Shown: positions 45,531 to 58,882, counted from the first letter of the stretch. The stretch: 64,000 bases of DNA from Oreohelix idahoensis (GCA_024509875.1 JAMPIV010000577.1:272001-336000), one strand, 5' to 3'. Notes: generated from the sequence alone by a model not told the origin. A program made the numbers and translations.

Positions 45531-47937
45531 GTTTGTGAGTTATTTATAGTCCCGTCTGAGTAGAGTGGATGGTGATAAGTACGTGAGAAAAAGGTGTGAG
45601 AAATATATTTCATGGGTGAATAGCTTAAGGAGAAGATACGTCTCTGGAATGAGTAAGTTTCTCTAGTCTATACGACTATAATTTAGTACAAGACAATCTT
45701 TCCCTTCTCATACAAATAAATATAAGTTTAACTACACACACCCACACAGCTATGTGACAACAAGACACACAAACGTGAAAAAACTACGGTTAATTGGGTA
45801 TGGGTGTGACCAACACACAAAGGTAAGTTTTTGTTGTTGTTTATTATCATTAAACTTGACAACATCAAATATCTAAAGAAAGATCAAATTGAAAAAAAAA
45901 CAGATTTACATACATATGAAATGGCAGAATGAATGTGCCCTCCCCCTCTTGACAAAAGAACCCAAAAAGTTAATAACCCAAAGATCAAAGGTTAGCACTA
46001 TGTTACAGAATAGACAGTAAAGAAAACAAAGTTCCTACTATATGCTACCAAGTAAAATAACAAGTTTAAGCAAAATCCAATGTTGGTAAAGTTCCTGTAA
46101 CAAAGAAAAATATTCACTCTCTCTGTCATATAGTGACCACTCAATCACGCTTACCTACTCTTGGTGATATCCCTTGGAAATTCAATTATACTGAATATAA
46201 AATTGCCATGGTAATTCCCAAATTGGCCCCAGTCCATCCTCTAACAAATCAAGACTAGCGAGGTGGACGCCGATCTGGTGTTTAAATTTTCCCTGGAAGA
46301 ACAATATGTCACCGCGAATAGTTAGTGTAGTCAAACGTGCTCTTGAGGTTCACAGTTAAAAAAGAAGGAAAATACTTCCAGTATTGGGAAAAATCTGGTT
46401 GCTAAAAACTGCTACAATTGATAAATGATGATAATCCTATCGGCTGGCTCTATGGTGAGTGCCGATTCTGAAAAAGCGTAAATTATGGATGCTACACTTG
46501 AATGCGACTATCAGTCGTCGAGATAATGTTATTTTTCTGCACAACCCAAGTGGGCTGATAAAATTGAAAAACAATTGTTGTGTTTTGAAACTCCAGTTAA
46601 ATTTACAAGTTAAAATGTTTCTCATGTATCGTTGGCTCACAAATGAAATTGGTGACGCACAAGCCAAGAAAAAGACAACATTAACCAATCAGTAAATGAA
46701 GAAAAGAAGACCGATGGACACCCTTGTGATCAGGTCTGCTAGGAATAAAAGAAACATTTATGGAAAAATGCTACTATTCGATATAGCTACATATATGCAC
46801 ACGGACGGGGACAAGACGATCTCTTGTCCACTCCGTCAGTCCTTATTAAATTTAAAATGCACATGGTGTGTTTCTTTTACGCCTATATGGTCGGTTTTCG
46901 CAAGCGCTGAGATTTCAGGTCGGATGAAGGTATGCAACTCTCCCCGCCCCTGGCTCGCGCTTTAACAATCAGCGTACAATGTCAATTATTATTTAATGAT
47001 ACATACGCGCACTTACATAAATATCGCATGTCGTTAATAGCTATTAAATTGTCAGCGTCTGTTTGTCATCGTATGGAATTAAATAATAGGCCCTTATAAT
47101 AATACGCACAATGAAATATAACGTGAATTCTTTTCTGTCACTATCAGTCGCGCCTAGCATATAACCCAGTCAACTAAAACTGTCTCTTCTTGTGTGAGAA
47201 AGCGGGTGGTGAAAATTAACATTATAACTGAACATCTGTTATAAAATAGCTACGCGTTTTTTTATTTCACTGGTTATAACAGCTAGAACTCTAAGTGAAT
47301 TATCATGTTAAAAGCTTAACACTTAAACACGTAAATTTCTATTACCAGAAAATCATAATGGAAGATCCACACGAATGCTATTAACACATTTAGCGAAATG
47401 GTTCTAGAACTGCGTGCTTAGACTATCCAAAATTTCTGAGTAACAACTGATAGCAGGTTTAAGAGCACACGGTTTATATATCATCATGTTTCTCTGATCT
47501 ATAGATGATGTTACTTTTCACAATACTTGTATATAGCAGAGAATCAGAAACATGAGTTTTCCAGATAAAAGTTTACGGTCGGCTTTTCTCTGTCGTTCGA
47601 CCTCCATCAAAAGACTTATATCCGTGTAACGGGATCTCGATGATTTTGCCCGCTTCTGAAGATCAAAGAGCCCGGGTTTTCTCTGCCTTCACTCTGTGTA
47701 CGAACTTCAAAGGTCTTTGGTTCTTCACGTGCAGTCTGTCAGGTATCGTATGATTGACAGATAAGCTCGCGTGAGAAGACTCGATAAACAAACCTGATAC
47801 GCTTTCTGTTATGACTGGCAGGTCACGAAAGTTTGTAAACCTTGTGTTAGCTCGTGTTAAACACAGAAAAAGAGGCAGGACTAAAAGTGAGTAAACACAG
47901 ACTGTAAATGCATGGTTTTGATAGCAAATCATATTTC
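45531..47937. other. Unassigned
   Basis: No gene recognised. ORFs at 46,437-46,965 lie opposite one another on both strands and have no family signature. Confidence 0.4.
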
Positions 47938-48237
47938 ATGAATATATGTGTATATGTGATTTCATGAACGTCAGTGTGAAGGAAAATAGGTAAAAGGTAG
48001 TCCAGTAGCAGACACTGCCGAAGGGTTTGAAGTGTTAAAGACTTCACTAAATTAGATTTAGCAATGAGGGGCGAGGGGACTAGTTCTCTTCCTCGTTGCC
48101 CTTTTCTTCCCTAACCCAAGAGCAGAGTCAGGTACCCATTGACAGCTGGGTAAGCTTGAGGGTGGCGATACGACTTTTCGAACCCGACACATTTGCTGTG
48201 AGAGGCCAGCGCTCTAACCACTCTACCAGTCGGACAC
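47938..48237 (-). mobile_element. tRNA-derived SINE, minus-strand copy
   Basis: The minus strand starts with GTGTCCGACTGGTAGAGTGG and TTAGAGCG (A-box region). The B-box-like GGGTTCGAAA lies at plus 48,176-48,185. The body contains CAATGGGTACCTGACTC, AACGAGGAAGAGAACTAGTC and AGTGAAGTCTTTAAC. The last parts are shared in order with the plus-strand copy at 49,084. RNA would be made by Pol III and copied by a LINE. I did not find a clear target duplication. Confidence 0.85.
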
Positions 48238-49083
48238 TTGTTGAGAGACTAAAATAGGTTATTTGCAAACAATAACATTTATAAAATGTAAGCACTTATA
48301 ATGATGACAAGAGTCAGGCAAGCGCCAGTGGAACAAGAGATGAGAAGCAGATTCTAGAGATTGATAGGACATACACTGAGCAAACTTGTTGAAAGCATTA
48401 CTTACAACAATGAGCTTAACTTGATTTTTGTACATGCTTATGAAAGTGTTCAATTGCTTATGGTTTGACCATATGTATCAGTGACAAGAAACAGAATGAA
48501 TGTTAAGACAACCGTTATTATATAAATATTGTTCTTTCTTTCTTTCTTTCTTACTTGTTTCTTCAATGTCCTTAATTTCATTGTGTATCATGTCTTTTCA
48601 GATACAAGAAGAGCAGGCAAGCTAGGTTTACTATTGGCTGATAAGAATAAGCAAGGCGAAACAAATATAGCTACATCACATTTCAGGCATAAGTACAAAA
48701 TATATATGCAAACACAAACATTTTTAACAAATCTGGAAGATTGAACTCACCTGTTGTGAGAATACATATTTGTCTCACACGTCGCCCAGCACAAGGTGTA
48801 CCCTCCCAGTTCTTGTATCGCACAAAAGATGGTCTTGAATTCGAAAGCTCAGGTTCTCCTTTTGATGATAATGATAATGACAAATGTGATAAATATAACA
48901 GTGGAAGTGAATGCGATGGCAAAAGTGATTTAAAATTACATTTCAGACGTTATGAGGTGACAGAAACAAAACTTTCTGTCTGTGTCCCAGACAAGTTTTG
49001 AGGGTTTCACGCAGGGATTAAATAGAATATCGAATAAGTAGTAAACGTATAAATTTATTTTACAGTATCCTATAATAACTGCG
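48238..49083. other. Unassigned; (TTTC)n near 48,532
   Basis: Contains a short TTTC microsatellite (about 48,532-48,552). Two ORFs of 71 and 86 codons (48,529-49,001) are not recognised; the second is Asp/Asn/Lys-rich. Confidence 0.4.
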
Positions 49084-49335
49084 AGCGTCCGATTGACAAG
49101 GTGGTTAGAGCGCTGGTCTTTCGCGGCAAAGGGCCGGGTTCAAATCATTGTACCGATACGCTCCAGTCTACTGAGCTGTAAATGGGTACCTGACTTTGAG
49201 TTTGGAAAGGAAAAGGCAGCGAGGAAAGGAACTGGTCACTCCACCTCTCGATGCTGGACCTAGTATGGTGAAGTCTCAAACACTTCCCTCTCCTACGGTA
49301 GTATCTGCTAGGGGAATATTGTTTTAAAATAATAA
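49084..49335 (+). mobile_element. tRNA-derived SINE, plus-strand copy
   Basis: The tRNA-like head runs 49,084-49,157: AGCGTCCGATTGACAAGG, GGTTAGAGCGCTGG and the B box GGGTTCAAAT (49,136-49,145). The body AAATGGGTACCTGAC, GGCAGCGAGGAAAGGAAC and GGTGAAGTCTCAAACACTT matches the minus-strand copy at 47,938-48,237. The distal end is more diverged. Confidence 0.85.
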
Positions 49336-51149
49336 CTGCCTCATGTAGTTCGCGGGGGATGGGGTGGGGGGGGGGGGTTTCTTTCTGATAGAATAGAACA
49401 AACGCTACCTCATGCATGTCGTATGTGGCGAGATGGATATTGGATAGAGAATAATAGATATAGTTCCCAGAAATAGAGAAGAGAACTGATGAACTAGTGT
49501 ATAGAAGGTACAGGACAAGCCAGGTAGTTAACTGCACAGTTTTAGATGGTTGCTGTAGAAGAGGGCTGTGAAGTAAGTCACCTTCTCGCTAGGCTTATCC
49601 AATGCTCCAAGGGTGTCTCTCTTAATAGTTGGTGTAAAATGCAGCTCGATAATTATCACTACCAATTTAAAATATTAAATAATGCTCTAAATTTCCACAC
49701 CATAACAAAATGGAATTTAAACAAAATCAATCAACTGAGGTTTATAAAATGTATCTGTACCTTTATTAATTAAAATAGAAGTTCGTTAAAGATTGCAGAT
49801 ATGTAATTACGCAAAGCAGAAGTTGGACAATGCACAGTGTCAATGTCTTTGTTCATCATTTCTGGCAATTTGTGACTTCTGGACATTGTTTCTTCTAGTG
49901 ATTACTAATATCATCCAGGTGTTGATGTCAAAATACTAAATCACTGTACAGTTAGCCACATTGCTACTATTTGACGGCATTGCAGAGGTAGTACTTGAAT
50001 CACATACTGCAGTCTTTTATGCTTCTTATCGGAAGCTTTTATTGTAACTCTCGGATAACATATGTACAGATTACGGTACCTGTTTCTGACACCAAGACGA
50101 TCCTTTGATGATGACTGGCCACTATTAATCAGAATCCTCATTTGGACGACTTAGTCCATGAGGCCGTGGTCATGTCAATCAAAGAATTTCGTCATACAAT
50201 CCACACAGTACACCGTTAAATTTAGACATCATTTAAAATTGTTATTATTCTTGATTTTCAATTATTTCCTGATTACTTCCCTTTGGTCCTAAGTCATGAC
50301 AAAAGTGATTTACCTTTAATGAAATTACATCAGCGAAATTTAAAATGGAACGAAGGAAACTAAGGAAGCGAAAAAGCAGCTGAAGAAGAAGAAGAAGAAG
50401 AAGAAGAAGAAGAAGAAGAAGAAGAAGAAGAAGAAGAAGAAGAAGAAGAAGGCATCCAGCATTTAAAAGCTAAGCTCTAAAAGGACTTTAAGCTCTTATA
50501 GCTTATATTTCAATCCTGAAAAGGACTTTTAACTGCGTCATGCTGTTCGGGATTGTTCAGGTTATATTCAGATTGGAAACCTATTTCCGTTATCAGCACA
50601 GGGTTTAGAGTACCAAGATTAAGACAGCAGTAGATAATTTTAAGTCAATGCTAACATTAATATTAAATATTACAGCAATTTACATAACAAAACAATACTT
50701 GTAACCCAAAGATTAAGACACGTTTAAGGTATCCTTCAAACAGTATTACAGATTTGATCTTATCACTTGTGCAAGTCTGCACACGAGCATTTCAGCTTTG
50801 CTTTTCTCAGCTAGGGGGCTGTGGCTACGTGGCTTTGACAAGCCTGTATCAGTTTGCTGGACGTCTTCTCAACTATGAATTGAACCTGAGCCGGCTTATA
50901 TACCTAATCCTAGATCTAACTCTTGTCTTCTCAGAGGTCCGCGTCGGCGTTCCCTTTACCTCCTGTTGCTTTCGTGGAATTTCGATGCCGGTGTGCTAGT
51001 TGTCCGATAAAATCATAGTTTCCTCGTCAATTACTAAAGATACTGTTTTCCCACTGCCATAAATACATGTAGTTGTAGTTTCTGTTCAAATACGTGGGTT
51101 TAAGAGGTGAGACTCTACACAGACGTTACCTTCATCAAATTGCAAAGTA
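49336..51149. other. Unassigned; (GAA)n tract at 50,382-50,452; possible diverged LTR of element B
   Basis: Includes a G run near 49,366-49,378 and a pure GAA trinucleotide tract of about 23 units. The 5' LTR of element B should lie in or near 49.9-51.1 kb, but with no second LTR in the window its boundaries cannot be fixed. Confidence 0.4.
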
Positions 51150-52209
51150 CACGGCGTTGCCTGTGAGACTCTGATTTTCTACGCAGACGTTATTTTTACA
51201 GAATGCAAAGTACCCGGCGTTGATTGTCAAAACTACTGTTTAGAAGGCCAAGTTTCATGAACTTTAGTCATTACTGTTATTTTGAAGAACAGAAATCCGA
51301 TTCTACCATCGCCACAGTTTCTGAAGCAGAATCAATAGTATATTTTTTCATCGTTGGAACGTCATTCCTAGAAAATTGACTGTTCTTGACTATTGAACAA
51401 TATAATTATTCAAAAAGTGGCCCATTTCATGTTGTAAACTATACTTTATATGTTATAACTAAGCCTGTTTGCAACACTCTTCATACTTATGCTATATGTA
51501 TTTATGTTTACATGTTACATGTCATTGGTCTATATATTATATTAGTATATATTTCAGCGGGAGGTTGGGTGAGTGACTAATATAAGATTTCCCACGTGAT
51601 AGAGGGCTTATATTAGTGTTCTATAAGCGCAGATTTTCTTAATTGAAAATTTGCTAGCGACAATTTGTTGCTATTTTTGTTAGCTGTGATGACGTGTTGT
51701 TTTTCTTCGTTGTTTTTGTAATATTTTTCTATTCTTTAGTTTTGTTTTGATTTGTTTGTATTTCTAGGTCTACTCTTTCCTGTCATTCAGTTCTATACAC
51801 CTTTATGTTTATACACTGTGACGTCATTTGATTTGTTTACCTTTTCGCAGTTATCATCACATCCTTTGTGAGATTTCATTCAGTTTAGGTTTTTAGTTTA
51901 TTTGACTTCTGCGAATGTTATCGTAGTGTTTTGAATATTTGTCTTCGTATTATTGTTATTGCTTGGTTTTCTATTGGTACACATACTTAGACATACACTA
52001 TTAACATTTTGATTGAACTTATGATATAAATGTCTGATGATATTGTTATTATAAAATAACCATACAAGTTCTTACAAAAGACTTGTCTTCCAAAGAGATT
52101 GACATTAACGGAGCTGATTTTACAAGTTTTTGTTAAAAACTTGCTCCTGTTTGGTTCAAAACGATAAATTTGTTATTTCAGGGATAATAGCCACATATTA
52201 TTAAATATT
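51150..52209 (+). other. Element B leader
   Basis: Shares ordered blocks with element D's leader: CAAAGTACCCGGCGTTG, ATATATTTCAGCGGG, GAAAATTTGCTAGCGACAAT and GATTTGTTTGTATTTCTAGG, ending in TTATTTCAG shortly before the gag ATG. This establishes 5' homology beyond the coding part. Non-coding. Confidence 0.7.
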
Positions 52210-54899
52210 ATGTCAACTTTAGACTACTTTATTGAGCAAGGGAGAGCCCTTGGGATGACTCCTGAGGAGTTAAAAGAGTTTGCACTTTCTCATTATGCCA
52301 AAGCACAGAAGGACGAAGAGAAAAAACAAAAAGCTGAAGAAAAAAGATTAGACAGAGAAGCGAAGGAAAAAAGATTAGAAAGAGAAGCTGAGGCTGAACA
52401 AAAGAGATTACAAAGAGAAGCTGAAGCTGAGGAAAAAAGATTACAAAGAGAAGCTCAGGCCGAAGAAAAAAAGTTGCAAATAGATGTTGAAAATAAAAGA
52501 ATAGAGGCTGAGAACAAAAGACTAGAATTGGATGCTGAAAATAAAAGATTAGAAGCTGAGGAGAGAAAAACAAAGATGGAACATGAACATCAGGAAAAAC
52601 TTTTAGCTTTTGAGATAGAAAAATTGAAATTGACAAGTATGAGTAATGTTAATCAGGCATCTAGTGGTAATGGTAAACCTTCTACTTACAAGGTTAAGGT
52701 TCCACCGTTCAATCAGTCCAGTGACGATATTACATTCTGGCTGGATAGATTAGAACGTTCTTGTCGTACACATAATGTGGATAAATCACAATATGCAAAT
52801 CAGTTATCAGAGAATTTGAGAGGTGATTCTCAGACTAGTTTAAACCTGGTAGAAGAGGATGATAAAGATAAGTATGATGTTATTAGAGCAGCCTTGAGAA
52901 AAAAAATATCAATTGACAGAAGAAGGTTATCGTCTGTTGTTTAAGACGATGGTGCCTGATGCAGGAGTAGAATTCTCAGAATTCATTGCAAAGGCACGTC
53001 TTACATTTACACGATGGATTGAGCTATCCAAGACAGAAAAAAACATATGAAGCACTTATGGATTTGTTGCTCAGAGATAAGATTATGTGATGTGTAAATA
53101 AACCATTCCCTGAATTTATACACGAGCGTAAACCCAAAACACTAAAACAAATGGAAGAATATTGTTCCCAATATGTCACTGCACATCCTGACGTGACTTT
53201 TGGCAACATTAAGATTAAGGAGAGTATGTCAGTTGCTTCAGCAACACCATACAATCCTAATTATTCACACAAATTTCAAGGACCACAAAACAGGTTTGAT
53301 AAAAAGGGTAATCATAATAGTTATCAAAACCAAAGTAACCAATCATTTCAGGGTTCTTCTTCAAAGAACTGGAGACGAGCCGACAGCCCTCGATTCAGCG
53401 GTTGTCAAAATTATAGCAATTTCCGCAGAGGAAGTCATTATAGAAGCTATCCAAGTTATCCGTCATGGAGACAACAAGATCATAATTACAGAGATACTCA
53501 TTATAATGAACATGATAATGGTAACCATGAGAACTATGATTAAAACCCAAATAGGGGTTACAATAGAGGAAACAATAATGATTACAGAGGCAATAATAAT
53601 CGAGGTAGATCACAATACAAAAAACATAAATCACATTTCCAGGCAAACTCTGCACAGCAAGAGTCCCATGAAGCCTATAAACAGACTAAAGATAATAATG
53701 ACGCTAATAATATGGCATGTTCCGCTTTTGATTTTGGGAGAGCATCTCAGTGCCCCCAATGCAAAACATTATTTGAACCAACTACGATGTCTACTTTAAG
53801 TTGTGGCCATCCTCTTCCCGCTCTTCTTGCGTCAGTCGCGCATGATGGAAAAGGTTCTCTTGTATTACACAAAAGTTTTGTAAATGACAATCCAGTCTCA
53901 GTTCTTTTTGATTCTGGATGCACCACAATTGGTTCTAGGCAGTCACTCGTAGATCCTTCTCGTGCCACAGGAAAAGTAGTCAAATGTGTAACATTTGGCG
54001 GCACCTTAGAGAAATACTCTACTGCTATCATTAAGATTGCTACTCCTTTCTTTACAGGAGATGTAAACGCATGTCTTCTGCCGAATCCGATCGCTGATCT
54101 TATCATCGGTCGTATTTACGGAGTCAAAGAATGCACTCCGCAACAAATTTCCGTTTTTGAAAAACAAAATATGCAAACTGCTAATGCTGTAGTCACTAGA
54201 GCTCAAGCTCTTCTTATGCCTCAAACTTCATCTACTGAAGATAATGAAGTGCATAACCAAGATGATCCCTTGGTAATTTCTCGTGACTCATTTATAAAAC
54301 AGCAAGAAGATGATCCCACTCTAAAGAAATTCTTCACTCTTGCAACAAAAGGTGATCCGAATAAAGATACAGATCGAAAATCATGGATTACAATGAAGAA
54401 TGGCGTACTTGTACGTATGGTTCAAGACTCCACTAAGTCAAGTCATTCTCAGATTCTTGTGCCCAAGAATTTGAGAGTTAAAATTTTGCAGCACGCTCAC
54501 GACTCTCAGTGTGCTGGACATATGGGTTTTTCCCGTACGAAGTCAAGAGTTCTTGCGGCTTTCTTTTGACCATTAGTAAACAAGGACATACGGATTTATT
54601 GTCGATCTTGTAAAGTATGTCAAGAGGTTAAATCTAAAGGTCCACACCATGCTGCACCTATTCAGGCCGCAGACATTCCTATTCGGCCGTTTCAGAAAAT
54701 GGCAATAGACATTATTGGTCCGTTTAAGATCAAGTCTGCCAGAGGACATCAGTTTATCTTGACGTGTGTTGATATGTGCACACTTTGGCCAGAGGCTATT
54801 CCTCTGAAGAGCATTACTACTGCTGATATTGCAGATGCTCTTTGGCTCATATTTTCTCGTCTGGGATTTCCCGGAGAAATATTATCAGACCATGGCACC
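52210..54899 (+). pseudogene. Element B Gag-protease-integrase, degraded and cut by element C
   Basis: Homologous along its whole length to element A: MSTLDYFIEQGRALG start, an Ala/Glu/Lys/Arg coiled coil (about 52,300-52,620), capsid, CPQCKTLF...LSCGH zinc-like motif, protease LFDSGCTTIG (about 53,905), integrase zinc domain, and MAIDIIGPFK and ILSDHGT carrying the first two catalytic Asp. Lesions: one-base insertions in A runs near 52,900 and 53,038, stop codons near 53,087, at 53,541 and at 54,567 (where Trp is expected). Three bases-level codons after the second Asp motif, at 54,899/54,900, the sequence switches to the LTR of element C. Element B keeps the 20 integrase bases that element A lost. 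The rest of its pol should lie beyond the window. Confidence 0.93.
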
Positions 54900-55984
54900 T
54901 GTTAAGGGATGTAGGAATTGCCCGAATTCTTTTGTTGTCTAGGATCTATTTGTATTATTGAAGAAGTGAGAATTCATTCTTCTTGCTTTGGTTTATATTG
55001 TTGAATATTCTGGCAACCACCGTCTTGTATACACCTTTCCATATCAACATCTCAAGTACTGCATGAAGTTAATAACGGTGTAAATTAACCTTGAGAGATT
55101 AAATAAACTACTGGGCTTGGACGATTTGGCAACAGTTTAATAACGAGTAAGTGCACACTAACAAGGTCACAATTACGAACATGGCATGTATGCTCCCTCT
55201 CTGTTTTACAGTCTTACTTAAATCTGATTGGACTTTCTAAACATGTCACTCGACTTCTCCTGTCCACATATCTTGATAATCTTATTTATTAATCATTATT
55301 TCCAGCGGGGTATTTAGCGTCCCATTCAAAAGTTCATTATAATTTTCCCATCAACATTGGGGAAATTTAAGCGTCCCAGTATCTCCATTATCCTCCAATC
55401 AAATCCTCATTAATCCATAAGCTTCGGGGTATGTCGCTTCCCGGTATAACAATTCTACTAATTATATTCCTATATCTTCGGGGAATGATACCTCCCGGAA
55501 TAACAACTGTTCAATTATATTTCCAACAACATCGGGGAATTTGAGCATCCCGGTATCTTTAATATTCATACATCATAATTTCCCCTCCATAAACTTCGGG
55601 GAATGAGACCTCCCGGTATAACACTGTTCATATAATTCTAGTTCAACGCACTTCTATATCTTGGAAGTTATAGTCCCGTATCGAATTTAATCATAATCCT
55701 GGCATTTTCTCATGCCTTTCATTTAAGCCTATAGCTTACCTTTTTATCCTCAGAACTATTTGTTAAATACACAAATATACTGGCTGATACACAAGCCATT
55801 TTTGACACACATCTTGACGCTCTGACGTCACATTCATCTGTCTACATCATACCTCGATACTCATCTCACAGCGACCGCTTTCATGTATTTCTTGCGTTCA
55901 GTTGAGGTACGACATGGTGTGACAAAACCTGGAACTAATAATAAGTTGCCCTGATAAAAATCGCACCATGAAGCAGCCTCAACA
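54900..55984 (-). repeat. Element C 3' LTR
   Basis: Starts TGTTAAGG exactly where element B's coding sequence breaks and ends CCTCAACA, imperfectly inverted termini. It is followed on the plus strand by TTACCCCTCACGCTCCCGAG, which read on the minus strand is a purine-rich tract comparable to element A's. Between 55,312 and 55,690 there are about six imperfect units with CGGGGAAT...CTCCCGGTATAAC. There is no second LTR in the window, so the ends are inferred. Confidence 0.75.
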
Positions 55985-56274
55985 TTACCCCTCACGCTCC
56001 CGAGCGTTTACTTTAGGAAACGTGCAAGATCCTGTAGGGTATAACTTCCAGCAATCTTACGTACAGATACATCTTAGAGAAAAGCAATCTAATGAGAAGT
56101 ATCAGGAATTTGACATATATACATAAAACTATGAAGAGCAATTATTAAATAACCAAAATTGCAATAAAATTTGAGTCCATATATCCGTACAAAATAGCAA
56201 GTCCAGAAGACACAATATGATGTCCAAACAAACTGGAAACATAAACCTGGATGCAAAGTTCCATGTGAAATATA
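55985..56274 (-). other. Element C non-coding tail
   Basis: AT-rich sequence between the RNase H stop codon and the putative polypurine tract; no ORF. Confidence 0.6.
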
Positions 56275-58881
56275 TCAGTCCTGGTGAGTTGCAAATCGCG
56301 ACAACAAGTCAGCTAACCAATTGTCCTCACCGCGTATATGCTTGATTTCAAAAGAAAACTGTTGCAGTAACAGAAACCATCTGTAGATTCTTGAGTTCTT
56401 AAACGCTTTCGGTTTCATTGACGTCAAAGGATGATGATCAACTTCAACGTAAAATTTTCGTCCGAGCAAGTAGCGAGAAAGTTTTGATATAGTCCAGACA
56501 AGAGCAAGGAGCTCTCTTTCTCCCGCCGAATATTTCTTCTCTGTTGCAGACAACTTCCGGCTCACAAAGAAGCAAGGATGGAGTACGTCGTTGACAAGTT
56601 GCATCAAACTGCCACCGATTCCCATCTGAGAAGCGTCTGTGCGAATATAGAAGGGTTCATGGATATCTGGCAGAATCAAAATAGGATGATTCGCGAATAG
56701 TATTTTAATCTTATCCAATGCTAACTGACAAGTCTTTGACCACAATAATTTAAGAGGAGCACCCTTGCGGGTCAAATCTGAAAGAGGACCAGAGATAGAC
56801 GAAAAGTCCGGAATAAATTTATGATAATAGTTAATGAGCCCTAACAGACTACGGACCTCTTTCTTATTTTTCGGTATCTGAATGTTCAGGATTTTATTCA
56901 CCAGACTATCCGAAGGATAAAGCCGATGATTACCGATTTTATGCCCCAGGAAAGATATTTCCTGAAAACCTATCTGTACTTTCGAAGGTCTAACTGTCAA
57001 ATGATGCTTTCTAAACTGTTATAGCAAAGAAATGAAACCTACAATATGTTCTTCCCATGTGTTATGGAATAAACAAATGTCATCTATATATGTGATGATA
57101 TCGGGTCTATCGCCAACCAAACGGCGCATCATGCGAACAAATGTCGCAGGTGCATTCACCAACCCGAAACACATATAGTTCCATTCCAATAAACCTCTTG
57201 GTGTGGAAAATGCTGTTAAATGTCTAGAATTTTCAGACAACGGAATTTGCCAGTATCCTTTTACCACATCTAGTTTAGTAAAGAATGTAGCGTTAGCCAG
57301 CTGGGGAAGAAGATCTTCCAAAATTGGAATTGGCTCAGCATCTGTGACTGTAACTTGATTTAGTTTTCGAAAATCAATACAGATGCGTAAAGATCCATCT
57401 GGTTTCTTCACCAATACCATTGGAGAAGAATATGAAGATGAAGAGTGTGAGATGATACCCATTTTCAGCATATCTGAGATTTCTTTATCCACCTTATCTC
57501 TGTAGTGAATCGGAATAGGATATGGTCTGATTTTAATCGGAGTAGAATCAGTGATCACAATCTCGTGAGATATTAAGTCAGTATGACCTGGATGTTCTGA
57601 AAATACTTCAGAAAAAGAACGTAAAACATCACGGATCTGAGTTTGTTCAGAATGCGAAAGTGATGAAGAAATAGAAACATCCTGCCACGTTTCATGAGCA
57701 GAAATAGAAGGTAAAGTAAATTCCAAGGGAATATCAGATGTAGTATCTTCAGACTGAACAACAACGCATGAGGACCGATGAACCTCATCCAAGACATCCA
57801 CCAATTCAGATGGTCTTGGTGTGTATAATTTCAACCTATTTAGATGATACGTTTTAATTTTCCCTTTAATCTCAATTGAGTAATCAACATCTGTGATCTT
57901 TTTCACTACCTTGTATAGCCCCTGCCATGAAATTAACAACTTATTTTCCTTAATAGGTAAGAGCAGTAAGACTTCATCCCCTGGGATAAATGATCTTAGG
58001 GTACGAGATTGGTTATGTAGCAACCTCGATCTTTGAGTTGCCGTTTGAATACTCTGTGCTGCGATCTGACATGCATCCACTAACCTTTGTCGTAAATTAA
58101 CAACGAACTCGTAACTACTGCGAGTTGCGTCATCCTGAGAAGTACCAAGGATTAGATCCTTCAATAGATACAACGGACCTCTCGGATTCGCGCCATACAC
58201 GAGTTCAAAGGGAAAGAACCCAGTACTCTCCTGAGGGATCTCTCTGTAAGCAAAGAGAACCGATGGGAGAATCTTATCCCAATCCCGAGGGTGTGCATCA
58301 GTAACTTTCCCCAGCATTAACTTAAGAGAGCCGTTAAATCTTTCACAAACCCCATTTGCACTTGGTCTATAGGGACTTGTGAATGAATGTTTTATGCAAT
58401 ATAAGCTTTCTATCGCGCTCATAAGTTCTGACTTAAACTGTGTCCCTCTGTCTGACAATATTTCCTCAGGAAAACCTATCCTTGTAAAAATCAAGTTCAA
58501 AGCTTCTGCAACTGATATGGTACTAATGTTTTTTAACGGTATGGCCTCAGGCCATCTAGTGCACATATCGATGCACGTTAAAATATATTGAAAACCTCGA
58601 TCCGACATTACAGACAATGGACCGATGATGTCTATAGCTAGTTTCTTAAATGCGCGCACAGGCACATCTGTGACTTGCAAGGGTGCAGTCTGGTTCTTAC
58701 ACCTGCGTGCGACTTTTTGACATGTATGACAAGATCTACAATATCTTTTTACATCTGTGTTGATACCAGGCCAATAAAAATTTGTAGTAATTCTAAACAA
58801 AGTTCGATTACGACCCAAGTGTCCTGACATAGGTACGTCATGACCTGTATTTAAAACTAAAGGTCTAAAACATTTTGGTAC
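56275..58881 (-). pseudogene. Element C integrase-RT-RNase H polyprotein with one in-frame stop
   Basis: One frame from 58,881 to 56,275. The integrase zinc domain is GHDVPMSGHLGRNRT then YCRSCHTCQ. The core has LAIDIIGPL (D), ILSDRGTQ (D) and, 35 residues later, VCERFNGS (E): a complete DDE set with DX35E spacing. The integrase C-terminus is ISWQGLYKVVKKITDVDY. RT starts at IRPYPIPIHYRDKV, with LRICIDFRKLNQVT, FTKLDVVKGYWQIP and TYIDDICLF (classical YIDD). The thumb is LGHKIGNH and VRSLLGLINYYHKFIPD. RNase H has YIRTDASQMGIG, GERELLALVWTISK, EVDHHPLT and DNWLADLLSRF. The only lesion seen is TAA at 57,019-57,021 in the RT thumb region. Integrase before RT is explicit. C is clearly diverged from A, a different Gmr1-like family. 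Confidence 0.94.
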
Positions 58882-58882
58882 C

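Larger units (their letters stand above)
54900..58882 (-). mobile_element. Element C: Gmr1-like Ty3/Gypsy element inserted in B and cut by D
   Basis: Consists of a 3' LTR (54,900-55,984), a non-coding tail and a minus-strand integrase-RT-RNase H reading frame. Its upstream half stops abruptly at 58,882, where the LTR of element D starts with TGTTACGC. The break falls between codons just before VPKCFRPL, a place that is intact in element A (LVPKNLR). This is best explained by insertion of D. Gag, protease and the 5' LTR should lie beyond the right end of the window. Confidence 0.88.

Noticed and set aside
48168..48237. Functional tRNA gene
   Set aside because: A- and B-box-like sequences are present but the acceptor stem does not close, and a SINE body shared with another copy follows.
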